Shown here in pieces: positions 6,439-13,831 of a stretch of 20,547 nucleotides of DNA. The number at the start of each line of letters is the position of its first letter. Positions within the stretch are counted from its first letter, which is position 1. A model generated the notes under the pieces. The model did not search any database. It was given only the letters and a program-made list of their open reading frames with translations, and was not told where the DNA came from. The position numbers and the translations under genes were made by a program. Source of the DNA: Phycisphaerae bacterium SM23_33 (GTDB taxonomy: Bacteria; Planctomycetota; Phycisphaerae; SM23-33); NCBI GenBank assembly GCA_001303665.1, contig LJUF01000008.1:1-20547 (forward strand). The letters are read 5' to 3'.

Positions 6439-7392
6439 ATGGTGCGGATGTACTTCATTCTGGGCTGCACCGCGGTCGGCAAGGGTGCGGTGGGGCGGGA
6501 GCTGGCCCGGCGGCTCGGCGGGCAGATCGTCAGCGTCGATTCCATGAAGGTCTACCGCCGCATGGACATCGGCACGGGCAAGCCCTCCCCCGCCCAGCGG
6601 GCCGAAATCCCCCACCACTGCATCGACATCGTCGAGCCGAGCGAGCCCTTCAGCGTGGCCCGCTACCTGGAACACGCCGACCGCGCCATTTCGCAGATCA
6701 CCGCGGCCGGTGACGTGGTGCTGGCCGTGGGCGGAACGGGACTGTACATCAAGGCGCTGTCGGAAGGGCTGTTCGCCGGCCCCGGCGCCGATGCGGAGAT
6801 CCGCCGCCGGCTGGAGGGGCGGGCGGCCCAGGAGGGGCTGGCGGCCCTGCACGCGGAGTTGGCGCAGGTTGATCCCGAAGCGGCCGGGCGGATCCATCCC
6901 AGGGATGAGAAACGGATCGTCCGCGCCCTGGAGGTATACGAGCTGACGGGCGAGCCCATCAGCCGGCTCCAGAAGCAGTGGGACAGGCGGCGGAAGCGCT
7001 ACGATTGCGTCTTCATCGGTCTGCGGCGAAGCCGCGTGGACAGCAACCGCCGCATCAACGCCCGCGTCAGAGAGATGATCGAGGGAGGCCTGGCCGACGA
7101 GGTGGCGGCGCTGCTGGCCGAGCCGGCGGGGGTGTCCGGCCAGGCAGCACAGGCCCTGGGCTACGCCGAGATGATTTGCCATCTCCGCGGCCAATGCAGC
7201 CTCGAGCAGGCCGTCGAACGGATCAAGGTCAACACCCGGCGGTTCGCCAAGCGGCAGCGGACGTGGTTCCGCCGTTTCCGCGAAGCCCGGTGGATCGACC
7301 TCACCGAGGACGCCGGGGTCGAAGCCGTCGCCGAGGCGGCGATGGAATACATCGACGCCGGGCCCCCAGGCCGGTACCATGAACGCCGATGA
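6439..7392 (+). CDS. miaA: tRNA dimethylallyltransferase MiaA
   Basis: MiaA transfers a dimethylallyl group to N6 of adenosine 37 in tRNAs that read codons starting with U, the first step to (methylthio)isopentenyladenosine. The 317-residue protein shows the family in full: P-loop GCTAVGKG (9-16), VDSMKVYRRMDIGTGKP, GGTGLYIKAL, HPRDEKRIVRALEVYELTG, and the C-terminal GYAEMI...TRRFAKRQRTWFR. The P-loop is unusual: the Ser/Thr normally after GK is Gly16, and the Pro of GPT is Cys10. Start: ATG 6439 or ATG 6448 (Met4). Neither has a ribosome site, which fits the leaderless promoter just upstream. The gene heads a four-gene run and its stop overlaps the next start as ATGA. Confidence 0.95.
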   Translation: MVRMYFILGCTAVGKGAVGRELARRLGGQIVSVDSMKVYRRMDIGTGKPSPAQRAEIPHHCIDIVEPSEPFSVARYLEHADRAISQITAAGDVVLAVGGTGLYIKALSEGLFAGPGADAEIRRRLEGRAAQEGLAALHAELAQVDPEAAGRIHPRDEKRIVRALEVYELTGEPISRLQKQWDRRRKRYDCVFIGLRRSRVDSNRRINARVREMIEGGLADEVAALLAEPAGVSGQAAQALGYAEMICHLRGQCSLEQAVERIKVNTRRFAKRQRTWFRRFREARWIDLTEDAGVEAVAEAAMEYIDAGPPGRYHERR

Positions 7393-8093
7393 GCGTGGAA
7401 TTCACAGTGGTCAGCATCGGGGCGCTGTCGTCCAACCCCTTCTGGAACGAGCCAGCGGGCCTACGGACGGCGCACGCCACCACCACGCTGGTGCGCGACG
7501 CCGGCCGGCTGATCCTGGTGGACCCGTCACTTCCAGCGGCGGCCCTGGCGGCCCGGCTGTTCGAGCGGACCGGCCTGAAGGCCAACCAGATCACCGACGT
7601 GTTCTGCACGACGCTCCGGCCCACCCACCACCGGAGCATCGAGCTGTTCGAATCGGCCAGATGGCTCTGCCACGAGCCGGAGCTGGCGGCCCACCGCGAA
7701 CACCTGAAGGGCCTGGCCGGCTCCTCCCAGCGACTGGAGCAGAAGTTGGAGGAATCCGTCGCGGCAGACCTCCAGCTGCTGGAACGGTTCGAGCCGGCCC
7801 CGGAAAAGCTCACGCCCTCGGTCCATCTCTTCCCGCTTCCCGGTCCGGCCAACGGATCGGCCGGTCTGCTGCTGGCCGGGATGATGCTGACGGTCATCAT
7901 CGCCGGCGACGCGGCGGTCACCAGCGACCACGTGCTGGCCGGAAGGGTCTGGGAAGGATGCGCCGACGCCGAGGCCGCCATGGAAAGCCTCCGGGAGATC
8001 CTCGAAATCGCCGACATCATCGTCTGCGGCCACGACAACTACATGCTCGTCCCGACGGGGCTGGTGGGGCCGGCGGGCCTCCGGCCAAGGTGA
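7389..8093 (+). CDS. degenerate metallo-beta-lactamase-fold protein, probably not a metal enzyme
   Basis: A 234-residue cytoplasmic protein with the outline of a small MBLAC1-like metallo-beta-lactamase fold: TTTLVRDAGRLILVDPS (strands and Asp45), a ligand-loop position at 75-80, an LPGPANGS turn (150-157), IIAGDAAVT (173-174 Gly-Asp) and CGHDN (His215). The metal-binding HxHxDH motif reads TLRPTH, keeping only the last His, and the PGH motif reads PGP. The usual two-metal site therefore cannot form. The start ATG shares bases with the miaA stop (ATGA), so translation is probably coupled. The CNNM gene follows 80 bases later. The function is unknown; a structural or regulatory role is possible. 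The fold assignment is from motif order and moderately secure; the ligand loss is directly visible. Confidence 0.72.
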   Translation: MSVEFTVVSIGALSSNPFWNEPAGLRTAHATTTLVRDAGRLILVDPSLPAAALAARLFERTGLKANQITDVFCTTLRPTHHRSIELFESARWLCHEPELAAHREHLKGLAGSSQRLEQKLEESVAADLQLLERFEPAPEKLTPSVHLFPLPGPANGSAGLLLAGMMLTVIIAGDAAVTSDHVLAGRVWEGCADAEAAMESLREILEIADIIVCGHDNYMLVPTGLVGPAGLRPR

Positions 8094-8173
8094 CGGGGCG
8101 CCGCCCGCCCAGAGAATTATGGCTGTGCCGGCGATGACGTCTGTGGTTCAATATTCGAGGTAAGCAACCGGCG

Positions 8174-9511
8174 ATGAACGGCGCTGGGATGTACATGCCG
8201 GCTATGACATTCGGGGAGTTTCTCGCCACGCAGGCCCTGCACCTGGTCGCCCTGGCGGCGCTGCTGGCGGCTGGGGCGTTCTTCAGCGGGGCCGAGACCG
8301 CGCTGTTCAGCCTGTCCCGAGGCCAACTGTTTCGCATGAGGCAGGACCCCCACCGGCTGGTGAGGCTGGCGGCGTCCCTGATGCGCCGGCCCGACAACGT
8401 CCTGACCACGGTGCTGCTGGGCACCAACATCGTCCGCATTCTGTACTTCGTCTTGGCCACGCTGCTGATCGTCAGGGCCCAGGCCGGGGCCGAACACGCA
8501 AGGTTCTGGGCGCCGATCCTGGCGGTGGCGAGCCTGCTGGCCGTGATCGTGCTGGGGGAGATCATCCCCAAGACGGTTTGCTTCCTGGCGCCGCGGCAGC
8601 TGGCGCCGCTGGCGGCACCCGTTTTGGCGGCCATGGGGCGGGCCGTCCGCCCCGTGCAGCGCTTCCTCATGAGCTTCCTGGTGAACCCTCTGACGCGACT
8701 GCTGGCCCCCGCGCGCGGGCGCCGGGGTGAGCTGACCGCCGAGGAAATGGCCGCCCTGCTGGCGCTTTCGCAGAAGCGCGGACTGATCGGCCAGGACCAG
8801 ACCGAGCTGCTCCAGGAAGTCCTGGAACTGACCGACCTGCGAGCCGGCGACATCATGGTGCCGCGGGTGGACGTGGCCGCCTACGACGTGAGCGGCCCGC
8901 GGGGGCCGCTGCTGGAGCTCATGCGGCGCAAAGGCATCACCAAAGTGCCCGTGTACAGGGGCGACCTGGACCACATCGTCGGGGCGGTCTACGCCAAGCG
9001 GCTGCTGGCAGAGCCGGGAAAGCCCCTGCCGGAGCTGGTCACGCCGGTCCAGTTCGTGCCCGAGTCGTCCCCGCTGGAGCGGGTGCTCATCCAGTTCCGG
9101 GCCACGCGCAGCCAGCTGGCCATCGTCGTGGACGAGTACGGCGGCACCGCCGGGCTGATCACGCTGGAGGACGTGCTGGAGGAGATCGTCGGGGACATTG
9201 CCGACGCCCGCGAGGCCCGCCGTCCCCCGGCGGTGCAGCAGGTCGGACCGGCCGAGTGGCTCGTGGACGGCGACTTGGCCGTCCACGAGTGGGCGGAGGC
9301 CTTTCCCACGGACCTGGCCGGGGCGCGCTTCAGCACGGTGGGCGGCTTCGTTATCTCCCTGTTGGGGCAGGTCCCGCGCGTCGGGCAGACCGCCCAGTAT
9401 CGCAACGTGACCTTCACGGTGGAGGCCGTCCGGCGAAACCGGATCTCGCTGCTGCGCGTGCAGCTGGACGTCGGCCAGGCCAGGCGACCTGGGGTGGAGG
9501 GGCGGTCATGA
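8174..9511 (+). CDS. CNNM/CorC-HlyC-family membrane protein, full domain set
   Basis: A 445-residue inner-membrane protein. It has an N-terminal DUF21/CNNM domain (about 15-185) with hydrophobic segments around residues 15-32, 75-97 and 115-150, including the family motifs FFSGAETALFSL and GEIIPKT. A cytoplasmic CBS pair follows (about 225-345; DIMVPRVDV, GLITLEDVLEEIVGDI), then a C-terminal CorC_HlyC transporter-associated domain (about 355-440; WLVDGDLAVHEW, TVGGFVISLLG). Relatives are linked to magnesium or cobalt efflux and homeostasis, often under the historical name haemolysin. The start ATG at 8174 has GAGG 13 bases upstream, which is weak; Met6 at 8189 is an alternative. Its stop overlaps the next start by ATGA. 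Ion specificity cannot be inferred. Confidence 0.9.
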   Translation: MNGAGMYMPAMTFGEFLATQALHLVALAALLAAGAFFSGAETALFSLSRGQLFRMRQDPHRLVRLAASLMRRPDNVLTTVLLGTNIVRILYFVLATLLIVRAQAGAEHARFWAPILAVASLLAVIVLGEIIPKTVCFLAPRQLAPLAAPVLAAMGRAVRPVQRFLMSFLVNPLTRLLAPARGRRGELTAEEMAALLALSQKRGLIGQDQTELLQEVLELTDLRAGDIMVPRVDVAAYDVSGPRGPLLELMRRKGITKVPVYRGDLDHIVGAVYAKRLLAEPGKPLPELVTPVQFVPESSPLERVLIQFRATRSQLAIVVDEYGGTAGLITLEDVLEEIVGDIADAREARRPPAVQQVGPAEWLVDGDLAVHEWAEAFPTDLAGARFSTVGGFVISLLGQVPRVGQTAQYRNVTFTVEAVRRNRISLLRVQLDVGQARRPGVEGRS

Positions 9512-10512
9512 TGCTGGCGGCGGCCGGGCAGGCAATGGCCGGGTGGGCCGCCCTGCTGGGCGGCATGGTGCTGTCGTTCCTGTACAGCGGACTGGAGACC
9601 GGCACGTACACGGTAAACAAGATCCGGCTGGAGCTGCGGGCCGAATCGGGCGGGCGGGCGGCCCGAAGGCTGCGGGCCATGCTGGCAACGCCGGGCACGC
9701 CGCTGACGGTGGTGCTGGTAGGGAACAATCTGGCCAACTACCTGGCCTCGGCCGGCATGGTGCTGATCCTCACCAGCCGGCAGGTGGAGCACACGGAGGC
9801 GTGGTCGGCGGCCATGCTCACGCCGCTCATCTTCGTCTTCTGTGAGGTGCTGCCGAAGAACCTGTTCCACCGCCACGGCGAGACGCTGACCTACCTGTTC
9901 TGCTGGTTCCTGGAGCTGTCGCGGCGGTTGTTCACGGCGGTGGGGCTGGTGGGGCTGATCCGCGGCCTGGTGTGGGCGATTCTGAGGATCGGCGGCCGGC
10001 GCATGGCAGCCGGCGGCAGCCCGCTGGAGGCGCGCAGCGGCCACATCGCCGGCCTGCTGGCCGAGGGCCAGGCCAGCGGCGCCATCACGCAAACCCAATC
10101 CGTTATCGCCGAGCGCGTGGTGAACCTCGGCCGCGTGTCCCTGGGCCAGGCCATGGTCCCGCTGGACCGGGCCGTGCTGGTGGACGCCAACGTCACCACC
10201 GACCAGGTGCGCGAACTGCTGCGGTCTCATGGCCATCCGCGCTTCGGCGTGTATTCTCAGAGCCGGGACAACGTCGTCGGCGCCCTCAACGCCTACGACG
10301 TGCTGATGGACGAAAGCGGCTCCCCGCCCTCGGCCCACGTCACCCCGGCGGTGCGGCTGCCCGCCCACGCCGGAATCATCGAGGCCCTGGTGACCCTGCA
10401 AAAGCGCCGCGAGGGCATGGCCTTCGTCACCTCCGAACAAGGCCGGTGCGTCGGCCTGGTCACCGTCAAGGACCTGGTCGAGGAAATCGTCGGCGAGCTG
10501 GAGGAGTGGTGA
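9508..10512 (+). CDS. second CNNM/DUF21-CBS membrane protein, lacking the CorC_HlyC domain
   Basis: A 334-residue paralogue of the upstream gene. The DUF21/CNNM membrane domain is at about 1-170 (LSFLYSGLETGTYTVNKIR corresponds to the FSGAETALF motif; FCEVLPKNLFHRHGE corresponds to GEIIPKT). A CBS pair follows (about 205-330) and the protein ends at LVTVKDLVEEIVGELEEW, so the C-terminal CorC_HlyC domain is absent. The start ATG overlaps the upstream TGA and is preceded by GGAGG (9496-9500) at seven bases. The frame stays open back to 9256, but that part is the other gene's coding sequence read in another frame. Two such genes in tandem suggest a hetero-oligomeric transporter, an inference from CNNM proteins being dimers. 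Confidence 0.88.
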   Translation: MMLAAAGQAMAGWAALLGGMVLSFLYSGLETGTYTVNKIRLELRAESGGRAARRLRAMLATPGTPLTVVLVGNNLANYLASAGMVLILTSRQVEHTEAWSAAMLTPLIFVFCEVLPKNLFHRHGETLTYLFCWFLELSRRLFTAVGLVGLIRGLVWAILRIGGRRMAAGGSPLEARSGHIAGLLAEGQASGAITQTQSVIAERVVNLGRVSLGQAMVPLDRAVLVDANVTTDQVRELLRSHGHPRFGVYSQSRDNVVGALNAYDVLMDESGSPPSAHVTPAVRLPAHAGIIEALVTLQKRREGMAFVTSEQGRCVGLVTVKDLVEEIVGELEEW

Positions 10513-10599
10513 TGCCGGCCTCTGAGGCACACGGGGAAGTCCCCACAATCGGAATGAGCCCACGCCATTTCCGCAGGCGCCGCACGGGGGTCCCTGTTC

Positions 10600-12108
10600 T
10601 CAGTCGGGTTTTGCTCCTTTTCCGTTGGGGTCCCCTGTGCCTCCGGGGCCTCCTGCCGCGGCATCGGCGGCGCCGATGAGGAGTCGGCAAAGCTGCTCTT
10701 CCAGCCCCTTGGCCGTGAACGTCCTGCCGCGGGTGCTGCCGTTGGTGAGGATGCTGAAGGCGACCGCCGGCCGGCCCTCCCGGTCGAGTATGTAGCCGCT
10801 CAATGCGCTCGCCCCCGCCAGCGAGCCGGTCTTGCCCAGGATCCGCCCCCGGGCGGCCGGGTCTGTGAACCGCCCGCGCAGTGAGCCGTCCATGCCGCCC
10901 ACCGACAGGGAGCGAACGAACTGCTCCCAGCCGGCCAGGGCCCCCAGCAGACGGGTCAGCGCCGCCGGGCTGGCCCTGTTCTTCTTGCCCAGGCCCGAGC
11001 CGTCGGAGACGGCGAACTGCGACGGGTCCAGGCCGTAATCGGCGACAAGCACACGCTCGGCTGTCCGGGCAGCCGTCTTCCACGTCGCCGGCCTGCCGGG
11101 CTCGACGGCGCTGCGGAGGAGCAGGCACTCGGCCATCATGTTCAGGCTCTGCTTGTTGGCCCGGCCCAGGGCCCCGAACAGCGGGGTGGTTTCTGTCACG
11201 ATCGGCTGGAGCTTTTCGGATGAGCCGCCGGGCCCGCCGGACTGGCTGGAGGTCCGAATGCTCCCGGCAATGCCGATGCCGGCCCGGGTCAGCCTGTCGG
11301 CCAGCACGCAGCCGAAAATGGCGGGGGGGTTCGTCACCGCCACCGGCAGCGGGTCCGGCGTAGTCCGCGTGACCGTGCCGGTCAGCGTGATGCCGGCGCC
11401 CGTCCCGCTGAACCGGCAGGCCCAGAGGTGCCGCTTTCCCCGCTTGACCCGACTGTCCACCGCGATGAACTGGCTGATCGGCGTGATCACCGGGCGGACC
11501 TGCTGCGGCTCCACCACGAAGCCCACGTCAATGCAGTTGTCGTTGAAGTTGACGCCGGCCACCGGGGCGGCGTACCAGCGCTGAAGCTGGCTGCGCGGCC
11601 AGTCGGGGTGGACGAACGGACGCTGGAAGATGCCGGCGCGGATTACAAGGTCGCCCTCGATCCGCGTCACGCCAGCGGCCTTAAGCGCCTCGGCCCAGCG
11701 GTCCATGGCGGCATAGATCGTCTGGCCGTCCCCGGCCGCGATGCGCGGATCGCCGGTGGTCGGGTCGCCGTCGCCCAGGACCACCAGGTTTTTCCCCTGC
11801 ATCGCCAGCCTGGTGCGGAAGCAGAAGCCCTCCCCCAGCCGCTTCCGCACCACGGCGGACGTGAGGATCTTCTGGTTGCTGGCAGGAACAAGCGCCCGGG
11901 ACGACTTGACCTCACACAGCACCGCCCCGTCGCGGAGCCGAACGGCATGCAGGCCGACCGCCGCGCCTGTCTCGGCCCGGTAGCGGGCGACCAGGGCGGC
12001 GACCGTCTTGGCCAGCGGCGAAGGCGCCGGCGGACCGGCGGCCCGCAGCGCGCCGCAGACAAGAAGCACACACGCAACCCAACTGCTAGTCCGGACGGCG
12101 CGGCTCAC
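10600..12108 (-). CDS. dacB: D-alanyl-D-alanine carboxypeptidase/endopeptidase (PBP4, peptidase S13)
   Basis: An exported penicillin-binding protein that trims D-Ala from peptidoglycan stem peptides or cuts cross-links. From the GTG at 12108 the protein has 502 residues and starts with a clean signal peptide (VSRAVRTSSWVACVLLVCGALRA; first residue Met in the product), cleaved near residue 23-24. Active-site motifs are SNQK (Ser77-Lys80, SxxK), the S13 segment SDGSGLG...N, and GKTGSLAG (KTG). The frame is open further upstream to 12264, but that part overlaps the phosphofructokinase gene in a different frame and has no family character; the GTG has AGGCAGG about nine bases upstream. The gene start overlaps the end of the upstream gene by 23 bases, so the two are cotranscribed and possibly coupled. 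The presence of this enzyme and of asd supports a peptidoglycan wall. Confidence 0.92.
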   Translation of the reverse strand: MSRAVRTSSWVACVLLVCGALRAAGPPAPSPLAKTVAALVARYRAETGAAVGLHAVRLRDGAVLCEVKSSRALVPASNQKILTSAVVRKRLGEGFCFRTRLAMQGKNLVVLGDGDPTTGDPRIAAGDGQTIYAAMDRWAEALKAAGVTRIEGDLVIRAGIFQRPFVHPDWPRSQLQRWYAAPVAGVNFNDNCIDVGFVVEPQQVRPVITPISQFIAVDSRVKRGKRHLWACRFSGTGAGITLTGTVTRTTPDPLPVAVTNPPAIFGCVLADRLTRAGIGIAGSIRTSSQSGGPGGSSEKLQPIVTETTPLFGALGRANKQSLNMMAECLLLRSAVEPGRPATWKTAARTAERVLVADYGLDPSQFAVSDGSGLGKKNRASPAALTRLLGALAGWEQFVRSLSVGGMDGSLRGRFTDPAARGRILGKTGSLAGASALSGYILDREGRPAVAFSILTNGSTRGRTFTAKGLEEQLCRLLIGAADAAAGGPGGTGDPNGKGAKPD

Positions 12109-13270
12109 TATGAGAATCCTGCCTTGGGTCAGCTGAGATCGTGGCAGCCCGGGCTCTCGGTCCCACGGTCCGGTCGTCTCCGAAACAGGTCCCCACGGAC
12201 CGGGCCGCCTGGACCAGCGGGTCGTCCGCCGGGACCGTCTTGATCCTGCCGGCAATGGCGTCAATCGGCACCGAATCGATCTTCCCGCCCCGGAACACGA
12301 CCAGCTCGCCGAACCGTCCGGCCATCACCAGCTCCACGGCGTGGTGGGCCAGCATGGTCCCCAGCACGCGGTCGAACGCGGTGGGCGTGCCGCCGCGCTG
12401 AATGTGCCCCAGCACGATGGAGCGGCTCTCCAGGCCGGTGGCCCTCTCAATCTCGCTGGCCACGCACTTGGCCACGCCGCCCAGGCGCAGCGGGTCGGGC
12501 GAGGACTTGTCCATGTGGTCGACGATCATCTCCCCGCCGGCCGGGTACGCCCCCTCGCCCGCGGCGATGATCGTGAAACGCTTGCCGTGCTTGGAACGCT
12601 CCACGCACCTGGCCGCCACGGCGTCGATGCGGAAGGGAATCTCCGGGATGAGGATGACGTCCGCCCCGGACGCCACCCCCGCCCGCAGGGCCAGCCAACC
12701 GGCGTACCGGCCCATGAGCTCCACCACCATCACCCGGTGATGGCTGGAGGCCGTGGTGTGCACCTTGTCCAGCGCGTCGGCGGCGGTGGCCGCGGCCGTG
12801 TCGTGGCCGAACGTAATGTCCGTCTCGGGCAGGTCGTTGTCGATGGTCTTGGGCACGCCGACGACCTTGAGCCCGTGGCGAATGAGGTGGTTCGCCCCGG
12901 CCATGGTACCGTCGCCGCCAATGACCACCAGGGCGTCGAGCTTCCACCGCCGATAGTGCTCGATGACCTCGTCGGTCACGTCGCGGTGGGTCCACTGGCC
13001 GTCTTTCCAGATGGCGTACCTGGCGGGGTCAGCCTTGTTGCACGCGCCCAGGATCGTCCCGCCGCTGGTGAGGATATTGGACACCTCGGTGGGGTCCATC
13101 ACGTGCATGCGGTTTTCGATCAGCCCCAGATACCCGTCCTCGATGCCCACCACTTCCAGCCCGTAGCGGTAGATACCGGTCTTGACAACGCCCCGGATGA
13201 CCGCGTTCAGCCCGGGACAGTCCCCCCCGCCGGTCAATACGCCGATGCGACGAACGCCGTGCTTTTCCAT
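12086..13270 (-). CDS. pfkA: 6-phosphofructokinase, likely ATP-dependent (Gly/Lys active-site type)
   Basis: Phosphorylates fructose-6-phosphate in glycolysis; cytoplasmic; 394 residues. Visible motifs are LTGGGDCPGLNAVIRG (12-27), GGDGTMAGAN (phosphoryl-donor site), VPKTIDND (catalytic Asp), MGRYAGW, GEGAYPAGGE and GHIQRGGTPTAFDR. In the two residues that separate donor types, GGDG has Gly (ATP type) while PKTIDND has Lys (shared with pyrophosphate enzymes). This combination is known from the actinobacterial group III ATP-PFKs, so ATP is the likelier donor. The start ATG has GAGGT six bases upstream (complement of 13277-13281). The C-terminal tail of about 25 residues is polar, looks non-conserved and overlaps the dacB start. 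Confidence 0.93.
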   Translation of the reverse strand: MEKHGVRRIGVLTGGGDCPGLNAVIRGVVKTGIYRYGLEVVGIEDGYLGLIENRMHVMDPTEVSNILTSGGTILGACNKADPARYAIWKDGQWTHRDVTDEVIEHYRRWKLDALVVIGGDGTMAGANHLIRHGLKVVGVPKTIDNDLPETDITFGHDTAAATAADALDKVHTTASSHHRVMVVELMGRYAGWLALRAGVASGADVILIPEIPFRIDAVAARCVERSKHGKRFTIIAAGEGAYPAGGEMIVDHMDKSSPDPLRLGGVAKCVASEIERATGLESRSIVLGHIQRGGTPTAFDRVLGTMLAHHAVELVMAGRFGELVVFRGGKIDSVPIDAIAGRIKTVPADDPLVQAARSVGTCFGDDRTVGPRARAATISADPRQDSHSEPRRPD

Positions 13271-13388
13271 GGATACCTCGCTAGCGCCACACTGCCCGTA
13301 TCTCCACGAGGGGCACGGGGATATCTTTTACCTCACCGGGCGGGAATTTGCACGCCTCCGCCCGGAAGCGGAATTGTCTGCCGAGGCG

Positions 13389-13418
13389 CTGGCAGAACCC
13401 GCCGCGCCCGGTTACAAT
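13389..13418 (+). promoter_or_regulatory. candidate promoter of the PilZ gene
   Basis: CTGGCA at 13389-13394 (4 of 6 for a -35), an 18-base spacer, and TACAAT at 13413-13418 (5 of 6 for a -10). A transcript starting near 13425 would have a leader of about 30 bases. The -35 is weak. Confidence 0.45.
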
Positions 13419-13453
13419 AGGTGGGAGGTGTCGCTAAGGGAGAGGTTCATCCG

Positions 13454-13783
13454 ATGGAGCGGCGTTCAAGAGCAGATCGCAGGCGGCACGTTCGCTACCC
13501 CATGGCAACGACGGTGCAGTTCTATCACGGCCCATCGAGGCGGGAATTTCCGGCTCGGACGGTGGATATTTCCTCGGGCGGGTTGCTGATGTACATCCCC
13601 GCTTCCGTGCCGGTGGCGCCGGGCCAGCCCATCCGGTTGACCATCGGCTGTCACAATCGTCCCGAGCTTGCCGGCCTCGGCGACCACCCTCTCGACGCGA
13701 CCATCGTCCGCGTGGACCGCCACAAGATGCTCAGTCTCGGGCATCTTCCGGTGGGCGTTCGCTTCGTCCAACCCCAGACGTGA
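13454..13783 (+). CDS. small PilZ-domain protein (probable c-di-GMP receptor)
   Basis: A stand-alone PilZ domain of 109 residues. The c-di-GMP-binding elements are both present: RxxxR at Arg10-Arg14 (RRHVR) in the N-terminal arm and DxSxxG at Asp38-Gly43 (DISSGG). The end reads LPVGVRFVQP, typical of the last PilZ strand. Such proteins pass cyclic-di-GMP signals to motility, secretion or polysaccharide machinery through a partner, which is not evident here. I start at ATG 13454 because GGGAGAGG lies about eight bases upstream; the frame is open to a GTG at 13421, but that lies at the predicted transcription start. It is transcribed away from the phosphofructokinase gene and towards truA, apparently alone. 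Confidence 0.85.
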   Translation: MERRSRADRRRHVRYPMATTVQFYHGPSRREFPARTVDISSGGLLMYIPASVPVAPGQPIRLTIGCHNRPELAGLGDHPLDATIVRVDRHKMLSLGHLPVGVRFVQPQT

Positions 13784-13831
13784 TTGGGCCTCGTGCCGCC
13801 GATGGAACAGCCTTGTCCCTCGGCGCTGTAA

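Noticed and set aside
8989..10563. A minus-strand open frame opposite both CNNM genes
   Set aside because: Gln/His/Arg/Pro-rich antisense translation with no domain; the plus strand is clearly coding.
12341..13420. A plus-strand open frame opposite phosphofructokinase
   Set aside because: Shadow frame; the minus strand carries every PFK motif.
13784..13831. Possible bidirectional terminator between the PilZ gene and truA
   Set aside because: Only a 6-bp CGCCGA/TCGGCG pairing with a long loop and no T-run on either strand.
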